A stretch of 64,000 nucleotides of DNA from contig NZ_MVIW01000012.1 of NCBI RefSeq assembly GCF_002072185.1, forward strand, positions 1-64,000, in the 5' to 3' direction. Positions 9,077-17,715 of this stretch are shown here, piece after piece. A model generated the notes under the pieces. That model was given only the letters and a program-made list of their open reading frames with translations. It made no database searches and had not been told where the DNA came from. The stretch comes from Actinomyces denticolens (GTDB lineage Bacteria; Actinomycetota; Actinomycetes; Actinomycetales; Actinomycetaceae). A program made the translations under genes and the position numbers. How positions within the stretch are numbered: position 1 is the first letter of the stretch; each line of letters opens with the position of its first letter.

Positions 9077-9274
9077 ACTGCGGGGAGGCTTTCCCCTTGA
9101 CCAGCGGGCGCCGTCACGCTCTGTTGAGTCCTAGTTCCCGGAGGCTTCTCATCAGTTCGGATGGGGATGACTCCTTCAAAAGGTACTGACGCTGTCCGCT
9201 CAATGAGGTTACCCTAAGCTCTGAGTCCTGACTCTAGGATCATCTTGCAGTCTCTCTCATGGAGAGGCGTCATC
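9077..9274. other. Non-coding junction between steB and the secreted-peptide gene
   Basis: About 200 bases with no credible gene. Base composition falls along it from steB-like to the lower G+C of the next gene. It must hold the promoter of the peptide-ABC unit, since nothing else precedes that unit on this strand after steB. A TTGACC at about 9097 could be a -35 box but has no good -10 partner. A weak hairpin (GGGGA...TCCCC) just after steB may end the upstream transcript. Confidence 0.4.
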
Positions 9275-9616
9275 ATGAGCGTGATTCGCAAGAGTGCGGC
9301 GATAGTGGCAATGTCTGCGGCAGCCCTTGGTGTTGCAGGCTCGGCGCAGGCGAATTGGTGGGCTTGGTCGGGAAGTGAAGATATCGGTTCCTGGGCTTGG
9401 GCTGAGAGTGGAAATTGGCTTGCCGTTCAAGATGTGAAAAGTGACAATCGAACCGCGTATGGCTACGCCAACCAGGATGATGATGCGCATATCCTTTATA
9501 ATAGGAGTGGTGCAGGAACTATTGCGTGCCGTCATTTTAGTGAGTCGCTTCATGCGGCAAAGGCTTGTGCTGCGATCAGGTTCGCTCCCGATAAGTGCCC
9601 CCAATGGTTCTACTGA
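9275..9616 (+). CDS. Small secreted Cys-containing protein; candidate cargo of the adjacent ABC system
   Basis: 113 residues from the ATG giving MSVIRKSAAIV, preceded by GGAGAGGCG; an upstream in-frame ATG at 9245 is possible but lacks a better ribosome site. A Sec signal peptide is clear: basic start, hydrophobic core IVAMSAAALGVAG, cleavage site AQA before NWWAW. The mature part of about 87 residues is rich in Trp, Asp, Asn and Ser, has three cysteines in its C-terminal third and ends QWFY. About 49% G+C over 9361-9540, far below the neighbours, points to horizontal transfer. The layout (small secreted protein, ATPase, multi-spanning membrane protein) resembles lactococcin-972-type bacteriocin loci, but I do not see that family's motif. 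Function unknown. Confidence 0.6.
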   Translation: MSVIRKSAAIVAMSAAALGVAGSAQANWWAWSGSEDIGSWAWAESGNWLAVQDVKSDNRTAYGYANQDDDAHILYNRSGAGTIACRHFSESLHAAKACAAIRFAPDKCPQWFY

Positions 9617-9650
9617 GGAATAGATATGGTTGGGGTGAGGCGGCGGTAGA

Positions 9651-10379
9651 GTGAATTCCGTCCTCGGTCTGCAAGGAAAGTTTCTCCTCGATGTCGAAGA
9701 GATCGTTGTGACGCTTGATGGGCGACAAGTCCTTTCTCATGCTTCACTGAGCATTCAACGAGGTGAGTCCGTATCGGTCCGGGGAGCCTCGGGGAGCGGC
9801 AAGAGCACGTTGCTCTCCGTCATCCTAGGGTTGCGCAAGCCCGATAAGGGGACGGTGACGATCGGCGGAGTGCCGATGCGCGCGGGGCTCGGTGCCCGGG
9901 CGACAAGGCTGCGCCGGGAATCCATTGGTATGCTGTTCCAGGATCACTATCTCGTGGACACCATGACGGCGGCGGACAACGTCATGCTGCCCGCCATGCT
10001 CGTGGGGAGGAGGACGGAGGATGCCCGTCGGGCAGCGGTCGCCCTCCTGGGCGACTTCGGGCTGACAGACCCTGATCGTCAGATCAGGACGTACTCAGGA
10101 GGGGAGAGGCAGAGAATCTCCATCGCCCGGGCACTCATCAACGAGCCCCAGATCCTCCTGGCTGACGAACCGACAGGATCCCTTGATCCTGCCAATAGGG
10201 GCGCGGTTATCAACGCCCTCATCTCCATCCCCGAGCGGCGGGGCTGCTCTATTCTGCTCGTCACGCACGACCCTATCGTCGCCACGAGTGCGCAAAGGGC
10301 TCTCGTCCTGGAAGGGGGAAAATTAACAGAGGCGCGCACGGATTCTCTTCTCCCTGCATCTGAAGGGAGAGGCGCCTGA
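9651..10379 (+). CDS. ABC transporter ATPase, MacB/BceA (LolD-like) class
   Basis: 242 residues, GTG start with GAGG about ten bases upstream. Walker A is GASGSGKST at 45-53, the signature YSGGERQR begins near residue 148 and Walker B ILLADEPTGSLD near 167; the H-loop is VTHD. The class (LolD, MacB, BceA) works with FtsX-like permeases that use mechanotransmission rather than classic import, often for export or resistance to peptides. It lies 34 bases after the secreted-peptide gene and its stop shares bases with the start of the permease gene (TGATG), so the three form one unit. The ATPase itself looks intact although its partner is broken. Confidence 0.85.
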   Translation: MNSVLGLQGKFLLDVEEIVVTLDGRQVLSHASLSIQRGESVSVRGASGSGKSTLLSVILGLRKPDKGTVTIGGVPMRAGLGARATRLRRESIGMLFQDHYLVDTMTAADNVMLPAMLVGRRTEDARRAAVALLGDFGLTDPDRQIRTYSGGERQRISIARALINEPQILLADEPTGSLDPANRGAVINALISIPERRGCSILLVTHDPIVATSAQRALVLEGGKLTEARTDSLLPASEGRGA

Positions 10380-12058
10380 TGGTAAGGGACGGATGGATGA
10401 GAGTATGGCGCGTCGGCGCTGCAATCCGTGATTCCGACAAACGTGCATGGGGGCGACTCTTCGCCGTCTCGCGGACCTCCGGGGTCCTGTTCCTCTGCCT
10501 CGATGTTGTCGCGGTTGTCATGGTGCTCCGCACAGCCGAGTTGCGTGAGAGTCGTGCTGCGATGATTTCTCCGATTCCCGCGTCGTCGTCTGATGATATT
10601 CGGCTATATTATGGTTTTAAGCTCAGTGATCTCAACTTCAAGCCGGTCATCGACGTTCTTCTTGACCCAGTCTCCGAGGACGCTCCTCTGCCGCCAGGTG
10701 TTGCCGCGTGGCCAGCTCCAGGCGAGGCCGTAGTGTCGCCGCAACTCGCCAAAGAACTCGTCGGTGAGCACGAAGGCGTCTTCGGGCCTGCCGTTGGAGA
10801 GATTGGCACTGTCTGCGTGGCGATGTCCTCGGGCATGCGAAGCGATGAGGGGTAGCGGCGCTCGACGTCTCTCGTGTCCATCGGGATGAGACGCCGTGAC
10901 CTCGTCATCCTCGACCTCGCCGAGACGCAGCCCTCAATGCTCCGGGGGGTCGGCCATCGCACTGGGCTGTGTCGCGCTGCTCCTGGCAGTCGATGTGCCC
11001 CTGCCCTGGCTCGATACCGTGCTTCAAGCGGCTCAAACCCGACAATCGACAGGATCGCTTCTCGGTGCGATCGCTATCGGCGCCCTGCTGTCGGTGGCGA
11101 TCACGTTGAGCGTGAAGGCCTCCTCGCGATTCCTGTCCGTCAGAGTCGGGAGGCGCGGGAGACGTGTGAGAAGCGACGCCCGCACCGATGTGCGAATCAC
11201 CATAGGTGCGATCGGTTTCGCGGCCGCTATCGTTGGGCCGATCCTCATGGTGGAGAGTCCCCATCGGCCGCTCTTCTATTATTTAGGCGTCATCTTGGTC
11301 GCGCTCTCGCTGCCGGATCTTGCGGCAAGGCTCGTGGCTCGAGCGGGAGTGAGAATTGTTAAGCGCGGCTTCCGCCGCTCGCAGACACGGAACCTCGTCT
11401 CCGGCCGGTACCTCGAGGCCCTCAATGGGCGGAGTTCAAGGCTCGCCCTCGGCATTTGCGTCGCCATCATCGAGACGCTTGATTCTTCACCTGCCGGTGA
11501 GGAGGTGATGCCTCCTGATCTTCCCGCCCGCGCGGTCCTCCTGAGCCTGTCAGGAGAGAACATCGATATGGACGGCCTGCGACGCGCGGCGATCGCAACG
11601 AATCCTGGTATGGGCTTCTCCAGCCTCGGAGACGGTGAGGCAGTAGTCGCGAACCAGAAGAGCATTATGGGGAACTGGGTTTTGAGTCTCAGCTCGGTCG
11701 GCATCATCCTCGTGATGGCATTTTTCGCCGCCTGTGTAGGCGTCGAGGCACGATCGAATGCCGAGCGCCTGGCCCCGGTCGGGGTCGTGGCGGGCGAGCC
11801 CGGGCTCGCCTCCCGGACGGCTTGGCTCACAGCCTCCCTACCGGTGCTCATCGCAGACCTCACCGGCGTAGCCGCTTATGCGCTCCTCCCCGTGGGCCTG
11901 GATGATCGGCTTGAGGGCTCGACGCGCAGTGACACCCTGGTCCACCTCAGCCCCGTCTTCATCGGGGCGCACTCGCCCTGACCGTGATCATCGCCCTGTG
12001 GGCGGGGTGCTCGGCCAGCAGGGCAACGGCTCGCGCGGCGGCCGACTGGCTGCCCTGA
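10379..12058 (+). pseudogene. Degraded ABC permease (FtsX/MacB-like or DUF1430-like membrane protein)
   Basis: Three lesions split one ancestral gene. From 10379 the frame codes an N-terminal membrane helix (SGVLFLCLDVVAVVMVL) and an extracytoplasmic segment, then meets TAG at 10853. The same frame reads on sensibly as GMRRRDLVILDLAE until a run of six G at 10944-10949. Removing one G joins it to the next frame (GSAIALGCVALLLAVD), which carries several membrane helices to about 11970. There a further shift is needed to continue as LALTVIIALWAGC and end at TGA 12056-12058. Repaired length is about 560 residues with around eight helices. The exporter is probably non-functional unless the lesions are sequencing errors. 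Confidence 0.75.
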
Positions 12059-12104
12059 GCCCCCCGGGAGCCGTCAATGAGCCAGCGGCGCGCTCTCCGG
12101 CCGG

Positions 12105-12110
12105 TAGCCT
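12105..12110 (+). promoter_or_regulatory. Candidate -10 box, leaderless start of the MraY-like gene
   Basis: TAGCCT ends seven bases before the ATG at 12118 and there is no Shine-Dalgarno sequence. Transcription would begin at or next to the start codon. This gives the murJ unit its own promoter downstream of the inserted ABC segment. Confidence 0.45.
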
Positions 12111-12117
12111 GGAACCC

Positions 12118-13050
12118 ATGACCGCCGCAACGCTCCAGAGAGGCAGCAGCCGCCACTTGAGCCGCCCTCGCAGTGCGACTTCACCTGCCCGCCAGGCTCT
12201 CACCGCCGCGACGAGCGGCCTCGCCTGGAGCGCCGGGGCCTCCGCACTCCTGCGAGCCCTGCCCAGGTGGGGGCGGCTCGAACGCGCCAATTTCCATGGG
12301 CGCACGGTTTCCCTGCGGGGAGGCATCGCCACCGCCATCGGCGCCACCGCGGCGGCCGGCTGCGCAGGCGCTCTCACTGCCCGCCCCGGTGCGGCCGCCG
12401 TCATCGCCGCCTCCGCCGGAGGCACCGCCGGACTCATCGACGATCTCGACGCCGGTGCCCACGACGGAGAGACTCCCGCCAAGGGCCTGGCCGGCCACCT
12501 CGGCGCCCTCGCCCGCGGACGCGTCACCACCGGCGCCCTCAAGATCGCCATCATCGGCTCCGGCGCCCTCGTCGGCGGCGTCCTCCTCGCCAGGCACAGG
12601 GCCCCGGCCGCCCGACCGCGCTCGCTCGTCGCCGACGCCGCGGTGAGCACCATCGTCATCGGCGCCTGGGCCAACGTCCACAACCTCCTCGACCTGCGCC
12701 CCGGGCGCGCCCTCAAGGCCGGCGCGCTCATCTCGGCCCCTCTTCTCGCCTGGCCTGGCCAGGCCGCGGCCCCCACCCGCCTCCTCGCCGCCGGCGCCCT
12801 CGGGGTCGCCGCCGCATCGGCGCCCGAGGACCTCGGCGAGCGCACCATGCTCGGCGACACCGGCGCCAACTCCCTCGGCGCCCTCGTCGGCGCAGCCCTC
12901 GCCACCGCCCCCTCACGAGCCTTCCGCCATGGGGCGGCGGTGGCCGGCGTCGCCCTCATCCTGGCCAGCGAGCGCGTCTCCTTCTCACGCGTCATCGACT
13001 CCACCCCGGCCCTCGCCGCGCTGGACGCCCTGGGACGCCGGGACCGATGA
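12118..13050 (+). CDS. MraY/WecA-type polyprenyl-phosphate glycosyl-1-phosphate transferase-like membrane protein
   Basis: 310 residues, polytopic. Family landmarks are GLIDDLDA near residue 100 (the Asp-rich Mg2+ site), NVHNLLDLRPGRALKAG (the N-x-x-N-x-x-D-x-x-x-G region) and LGDTGANSLGALVGA near residue 245. These are the hallmarks of enzymes that move a sugar-1-phosphate onto a polyprenyl phosphate carrier. It lies directly before murJ and a GT4 glycosyltransferase, a trio seen next to steAB in many actinobacteria, suggesting a role in wall-linked lipid carriers. It is shorter than MraY and too divergent to name the substrate. The ATG is chosen over a long upstream open frame that only overlaps the pseudogene. 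Confidence 0.75.
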   Translation: MTAATLQRGSSRHLSRPRSATSPARQALTAATSGLAWSAGASALLRALPRWGRLERANFHGRTVSLRGGIATAIGATAAAGCAGALTARPGAAAVIAASAGGTAGLIDDLDAGAHDGETPAKGLAGHLGALARGRVTTGALKIAIIGSGALVGGVLLARHRAPAARPRSLVADAAVSTIVIGAWANVHNLLDLRPGRALKAGALISAPLLAWPGQAAAPTRLLAAGALGVAAASAPEDLGERTMLGDTGANSLGALVGAALATAPSRAFRHGAAVAGVALILASERVSFSRVIDSTPALAALDALGRRDR

Positions 13051-14792
13051 CGGACAGGGCCGCCGATGCGCGCGCCGAGGGCGGGACCAGCGGGGCGCAG
13101 CGAGGTCTGGCGACCGTCGTCGGCGGCGTCGCCGGGCTCACCCTCATCTCCCGCGCGCTCGGATTCCTCCGCTGGATCGTCCAGGCCGCGACCGTCGGCA
13201 CAGGCGCCGTCGCCGGGGCCTACGCCACTGCCAACCAGGTCCCCAACGTCCTGTACGAGGTCGTCGTCGGCGGGGCCCTGGCCGCCACCATCGTCCCCCT
13301 CCTGGCCAGCGCCATCATGGCGGGCGACCGCGAGATGGTCTCCCGAACCGCCTCCGCGATGCTCAGCCTGGTACTGGCCATCCTCGTGCCCCTGGGCATC
13401 CTCCTCGCCGTCCTCGCCGACCCCATCGCCGCGCTCTTCCCCACGTCAGCCGACGCCGACCCCGGCTTCCAAACGCGACTCGTCGCCGACTTCCTGCGCA
13501 TGTTCGCCCTCCAAGTGCCGCTCTACGGCATCGGCGTCGTCCTCACCGGCGTCCTCCAGGCGCACCGGCGCTTCGCCTGGCCCGCCCTCACTCCGATCCT
13601 GTCCAGCCTCGTCGTCATGGCCGCCTACGCCCTCTACGGCGCCATCACCCCCGAGGGGGCGGACCAGTGGACGCGCAGCGCCGACTCGGCGGGGCTGCTC
13701 GTCCTCGGCTGGGGGACCACGCTCGGCGTGGCCGCCCTCAGCCTTCCCCTCCTCATCCCCGCCTCCCGCCTCGACATCGATCTGAGGCCAACGCTCCGCC
13801 TCGACGTCGCCACCCGCCGACGTGCGTGGAGCCTGGCCACCGCCGGCATCACCGCCCTGGTCGCCCAGCAGGCCTTCATGCTCCTCGTGCCCATCCTCGC
13901 CCGCTCCGGGGGAGTCAGCGGCACCATCGCCGTCTACCAGTACACGCAGGCCATCTGGGTGCTTCCCTACGCCGTGCTCGTCGTGCCCGTGGCCACCGTC
14001 CTCTACCCGAGGATCGCGGGCCTGCTCGGAGACGACGCCGACCGGTCCTCGGGCGCCCGGGCCGCCGGCGGGGCGGGGGCGATGAGCGCAGCGGGCGATC
14101 CTGGTGGAGCGCCCGGAGAGAGCGTGCTGGGCAGGCATGCGCGGAGCCCGCGCGAGGAGGCCCTGGGGCTGTGCGGTGACTCCACCGCCCTCGTCACCGG
14201 CGTCTCCCTGGCCGGCATGGCGATGCTCCTGGCAGCGAGCACCGGGGCCGAGGCGTTCTTCGCGCTCCTGACCGACGACGTACGAGGGATGTCCGCCGCC
14301 CTGGTCTCCTTCGCCCCCGGCATCGTCGGCTTCGGCCTCATCCACCAGATCACCCGCATTCTCTTCGCCGCCGGTCGCGCGCGCTGGGCCGCCCACGCCA
14401 CCGCGCTGGGCTGGGCCGCGGCAGCGCTCCTGTCCACGGCCGCCGTGCGGCTGCTGGCCCCGGGCGGCGCAGACGGCCCCGCCACGCTGAAGGCCCTCGG
14501 TATCGGCACCAGTATCGGCATGACGATCGCGGGCATCGGCCTTCTCACGGCCCTGGCCCGCTGCCTGGAAGCCTCGGTGCTGCGCCCCATCGCCCGGGTC
14601 ATCCTCGCCGGGGCCCCGGTCGCGGCGGCCTCCGGGTGGGCCGGGCGGGCACTCAGCCAGATGACCGGCGCACCCTGGTCCCAGATCCTGCTCTCCAGCG
14701 TCTGGGCGCTCCTGGCCGCCCTCGCCACCATCACCGCCGCGCATATCGTCTGCCCCCAGGCCCTGGGAGCGCTGCGCCGGGGGAGGAGATGA
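13047..14792 (+). CDS. murJ: MurJ-like lipid II flippase (MOP superfamily)
   Basis: 581 residues from the ATG overlapping the previous stop (ATGA). The MVF-family N-terminus is present: SRALGFLRWIVQAATVG, then PNVLYEVVVGGALAATIVPL. About 12-14 hydrophobic helices follow. A Gly/Ala/Arg-rich cytoplasmic insert lies near residues 330-370 between helices. MurJ flips lipid II across the membrane for peptidoglycan synthesis. It is smaller than mycobacterial MviN, which carries a pseudokinase extension, and no such extension is seen. The flanking transferase and GT4 genes share four-base overlaps with it, so the three are translationally coupled. Confidence 0.88.
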   Translation: MTDRAADARAEGGTSGAQRGLATVVGGVAGLTLISRALGFLRWIVQAATVGTGAVAGAYATANQVPNVLYEVVVGGALAATIVPLLASAIMAGDREMVSRTASAMLSLVLAILVPLGILLAVLADPIAALFPTSADADPGFQTRLVADFLRMFALQVPLYGIGVVLTGVLQAHRRFAWPALTPILSSLVVMAAYALYGAITPEGADQWTRSADSAGLLVLGWGTTLGVAALSLPLLIPASRLDIDLRPTLRLDVATRRRAWSLATAGITALVAQQAFMLLVPILARSGGVSGTIAVYQYTQAIWVLPYAVLVVPVATVLYPRIAGLLGDDADRSSGARAAGGAGAMSAAGDPGGAPGESVLGRHARSPREEALGLCGDSTALVTGVSLAGMAMLLAASTGAEAFFALLTDDVRGMSAALVSFAPGIVGFGLIHQITRILFAAGRARWAAHATALGWAAAALLSTAAVRLLAPGGADGPATLKALGIGTSIGMTIAGIGLLTALARCLEASVLRPIARVILAGAPVAAASGWAGRALSQMTGAPWSQILLSSVWALLAALATITAAHIVCPQALGALRRGRR

Positions 14793-15931
14793 ACGGGATG
14801 ACCGGTATTCCTGGGATGCGGCCCATGCGCGTCGTCGAGGTCAGTGGGAGCGCCGCCGGGGGAGTGCGCGCGCACCTCGGCCAGTGCTCCCGGGCCCTCA
14901 GCGCCGCCGACCACGAGGTGATCGTCGCCGCGCCGACGGAGGTCCTGGAGGGCCTCGATACCGGGATCGCCCGTCGAGCCGTCCTCGGGATCGGGCCCCG
15001 GCCCGCGCTCTCCGACCGCTCCGCGGTGCGCCGCCTGGCGGCCATCGCCCGGGGCGCCGACGTCGTCCACGCCCACGGCCTGCGCGCGGGCTCAGTGGCC
15101 GCCCTCGCCCTCGGCCGGCGCCGGAGAGGGCGGGCGCGCCTGGTTGTCACCCTTCACAATCTCCCTGTCGGCGGGCGCCTCACCCGGCTTGTGGGGGATC
15201 GTCTCGAATCGCTCGTGGCCAGGCGGGCCGATGTCGTGCTCGGCGTCAGCCCCGACCTCGTCGAGCGGGCCCGCGCCCGCGGGGCGGCCGGTGCCCGGCT
15301 CGCCATCATCCCCGCGCCTGAGGAGGCCGTGGGAGATGCCGACGGGCACCATGGGGCGGGAGACCGAGGCACGGCCGAGGCGCTGGCGGGAGCGGGCGGA
15401 GGCCCCATCATCCTGACCGTGGCCCGCCTGGCCCCTCAGAAGGGTCTGGACCTCCTGCTCGATGCCGCCTCTATCCTCGCCCGGCGTGCTGAGGGGGACG
15501 GCGCGCCGCTCATCTGGCTCGTCGCGGGGGAGGGGCCGGAGCGCCCGGCTCTGCAGGCCCGCATCGACGCTGAACGGCTGCCCGTGACTCTGCTCGGCCG
15601 GCGCGAGGACGCCCGCGCGCTCATGGCCTCGGCCGACGCCGTCGTCCAGACCAGCCTGTGGGAGGGGCAGCCGCTGACCATTCAGGAGGCACTGAGGGCG
15701 GGCGCCGCCATCATCGCCACCGATGTGGGGGGAACGGGCATCACCGCGCGCGGGGGCGCCATCCTGGTGGCGCCCGAGGCCCGCGCCATCGCAGACGCCA
15801 TCGGCCGACTCCTGAATGACCCCGCCGCTCGGCGGGAGTGGAAGAATCGGGCGCGCGCCGCCGCGACGGGGCTGCCCACCTCCGTCGACCTGCTCGCGCA
15901 GTTGAGCGCCGTCCTGTCTCCGGGCGCCTAG
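14789..15931 (+). CDS. GT4-family glycosyltransferase
   Basis: 380 residues, ATG overlapping the murJ stop and preceded by GGGAGGAG. The N-terminal Rossmann half starts MRVVEVSGSAAGGVRAHL; the C-terminal half has the GT-B nucleotide-sugar site: ILTVARLAPQKGLDLLLDA near residue 210, LVAGEGPERPALQ and the E-x7-E-like DAVVQTSLWEGQPLTIQEAL. The donor and acceptor cannot be read from sequence. Position in the steAB-murJ cluster suggests an envelope glycan or a lipid-carrier-linked product. Its TAG stop overlaps the stop of the convergent phosphatase gene in the four bases 15928-15931. Confidence 0.82.
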   Translation: MNGMTGIPGMRPMRVVEVSGSAAGGVRAHLGQCSRALSAADHEVIVAAPTEVLEGLDTGIARRAVLGIGPRPALSDRSAVRRLAAIARGADVVHAHGLRAGSVAALALGRRRRGRARLVVTLHNLPVGGRLTRLVGDRLESLVARRADVVLGVSPDLVERARARGAAGARLAIIPAPEEAVGDADGHHGAGDRGTAEALAGAGGGPIILTVARLAPQKGLDLLLDAASILARRAEGDGAPLIWLVAGEGPERPALQARIDAERLPVTLLGRREDARALMASADAVVQTSLWEGQPLTIQEALRAGAAIIATDVGGTGITARGGAILVAPEARAIADAIGRLLNDPAARREWKNRARAAATGLPTSVDLLAQLSAVLSPGA

Positions 15932-16776
15932 ACCCAGGGCACGGGATCGCCGGCCACGCTATCGGTGCCGCGGGCCTGCGCCAGGAGTTCCAGGATGCGG
16001 GCGTGCGCCGACGGCGTAGCCGCGAGCACTGATCCGGCTCGGCGCGCGTCCAGGGCGGAGCCGTCGACCCGGGTGACGAGCGCGCCCGTCTCCTGGGCGA
16101 GGAGGACCGCCGCCGCCATGTCCCAGGGCTTGAGGCCGCCGTGCAGGAAGGCCACCGCACCGCCCCTGGCCACCTCGGCGATCTCCAGGGCAGCCGAGCC
16201 GTAGGCGCGAGCCGCCAGCGCGGCGCCCACGACGCCATCGGCCCCGGGCACGCCCCTGAGCGCGCTGAACGGGACGATCGCCGCGCCCCGCTCCAGCGCC
16301 AGGTCCGGAGCCATGGGAATCGGCTCATCGGCACGGCCATCGCCGGCGGCCCGAAGCGGGCACACCCAGGCCCCCCGCCCCGCGATCGCCGTCATGAGGC
16401 GGCCCGCCACAGGATCGGCGAGGGCCGCGATCACCGGGGCGCCGCCGTCGACCAGCGCGAGCGAGACAGCCCAGTCGCGGTGCGTGGCCACGTAGTTCGT
16501 CGTGCCGTCGATCGGGTCGACCACCCATGCCGGGCCCGTGCGCTCCTCGAAGCCCTCGACGCGGTGCTCCTCCTCGCCGTGCAGTGGGATGGCAGTGGTG
16601 GCCAGATGGTCGGCGATGATCCGCTCCGCGCCGCGATCCACCTGGGTGACCAGGTCCTTGGCATGCTGCTTGGTCTCCACGCGCGGCTCGGCGCCCGGAT
16701 CGAGGGCGAAGGCGGCCGCGGCGAGGACCGCCTCGCGGGCCGCGCCCAGAAGACCGTCCAGATCGAGTGCCATCAT
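15928..16776 (-). CDS. Inositol-monophosphatase-family phosphatase
   Basis: 282 residues. Metal site residues are visible: HGEEEH (Glu68/Glu69), VVDPIDGTTN with Asp87 and Asp90, and WDMAAAVLLAQETGA near residue 218. This Li+-sensitive Mg2+ phosphatase superfamily includes inositol-, histidinol- and PAP-phosphatases. Actinobacteria need inositol-1-phosphatase for phosphatidylinositol lipids and mycothiol, or HisN for histidine, and the sequence does not separate these. I chose the first of two adjacent ATG codons because GGAGGAG lies upstream. It converges on the GT4 gene and diverges from the Nudix gene across a palindromic element. Confidence 0.85.
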   Translation of the reverse strand: MMALDLDGLLGAAREAVLAAAAFALDPGAEPRVETKQHAKDLVTQVDRGAERIIADHLATTAIPLHGEEEHRVEGFEERTGPAWVVDPIDGTTNYVATHRDWAVSLALVDGGAPVIAALADPVAGRLMTAIAGRGAWVCPLRAAGDGRADEPIPMAPDLALERGAAIVPFSALRGVPGADGVVGAALAARAYGSAALEIAEVARGGAVAFLHGGLKPWDMAAAVLLAQETGALVTRVDGSALDARRAGSVLAATPSAHARILELLAQARGTDSVAGDPVPWV

Positions 16777-16844
16777 GCTCACCGCTCCTCCTCGCCGGCG
16801 TCCCGATTCTACCCAGCCCCGCCCTCCCTTCCTTCCTCCCTTCC

Positions 16845-16886
16845 CGCCGAGACCGGTCTCGATCGCCACTTCGACCGGTCTCGGCG
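16845..16886. repeat. Perfect 14-bp inverted repeat built from GAGACCGGTC
   Basis: CGCCGAGACCGGTC at 16845-16858 is exactly mirrored by GACCGGTCTCGGCG at 16873-16886, with a 14-base loop. It sits between two divergently transcribed genes, so it is not a terminator for either. The core is the same as in the 24509-24566 direct repeats. Confidence 0.75.
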
Positions 16887-16958
16887 AAATAGGGGGACGA
16901 GTGGGGGTGGGGGCGAGGCACAATGGGGGCGCCAGTCGCAGTCCCGATGGAGGCCCAG

Positions 16959-17642
16959 ATGACCCGCCAGAACAACGTCGCAGGCGGTCCCGCCGATGAG
17001 CGCGATACCCGGGAGGTGCTGAGCGCCCAGCGCGTGTGGACCGGCCCCATCTGCGCCGTCGACGATGAGATGATCCGGCTGTCCCCGGACGCCCCTGAGC
17101 CCATCCGCCGCCAGACCATCGCCCACCACGACGCCGTCAGCATCATCGCCCTGCGAGAGGGCGAGGAGTCCTCCCAACCCGACGGCGCGGCCGAGATCCT
17201 CATGGTCCGCCAGTACCGCCACCCCGTGCGGGCCGCCCTGTGGGAGATCCCCGCCGGCCTGCTCGACATCCCCGGCGAGGACCCGGTCATCGCCGCCGCC
17301 CGCGAACTCGCCGAGGAGACCGACCACCTGGCCGAGCGCTGGGACGCACTCATCGACTTCTACGCCTCGCCCGGATTCACAACCGAGGGCGTGCGCTGCT
17401 TCCTCGCCCGGGGCCTGTCCCCGATCCCCGTCGAGGAGCGCACTGAGCGCGAGGCCGAGGAGGCCGAGTTCGATCCCACCTGGTTCCGCTTCGACGACGT
17501 GCTCGATGCCGTCATGGGCGGGCGGCTCCACAACCCCTCCACCGTCGCGGGGGTCCTCGCCGCCGAGCGCGCCCGGAGGCGCGGCTACGAGGGACTGCGC
17601 CCCGCCGACGCCCCCTGGCTGCGCAGCCCCGAGAGCATGTGA
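16959..17642 (+). CDS. ADP-ribose pyrophosphatase-type Nudix hydrolase (Rv1700-type)
   Basis: 227 residues from the ATG with GGAGG five bases upstream; in-frame ATGs at 16923 and 16947 are less well placed. The Nudix box is GLLDIPGEDPVIAAARELAEE near residues 100-122, preceded by the ADP-ribose-type VRQYRHPVRAALWEIPAG. The enzyme hydrolyses ADP-ribose to AMP and ribose-5-phosphate, clearing a reactive NAD breakdown product. M. tuberculosis has the equivalent gene Rv1700 just after the steAB-pyrG genes, so it belongs to the same conserved neighbourhood although pyrG is absent here. Confidence 0.88.
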   Translation: MTRQNNVAGGPADERDTREVLSAQRVWTGPICAVDDEMIRLSPDAPEPIRRQTIAHHDAVSIIALREGEESSQPDGAAEILMVRQYRHPVRAALWEIPAGLLDIPGEDPVIAAARELAEETDHLAERWDALIDFYASPGFTTEGVRCFLARGLSPIPVEERTEREAEEAEFDPTWFRFDDVLDAVMGGRLHNPSTVAGVLAAERARRRGYEGLRPADAPWLRSPESM

Positions 17643-17715
17643 CGCGCGTAGGACCTCAGGCCCTCGCGCGGCAAGGGGTGAGGACTCCTGGTTCAGGTGG
17701 CCGGGCGTGCGCCAT

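Noticed and set aside
9275-9616. Assignment of the secreted peptide to lactococcin-972 bacteriocins
   Set aside because: Gene layout fits, but the GG-T-W type start and other motifs of that family are not seen in the mature peptide.
9651-10379. Calling the ABC ATPase part of a lipoprotein-release (Lol) system
   Set aside because: Actinobacteria lack Lol-dependent outer-membrane traffic; the class resemblance is real but the context points to peptide export.
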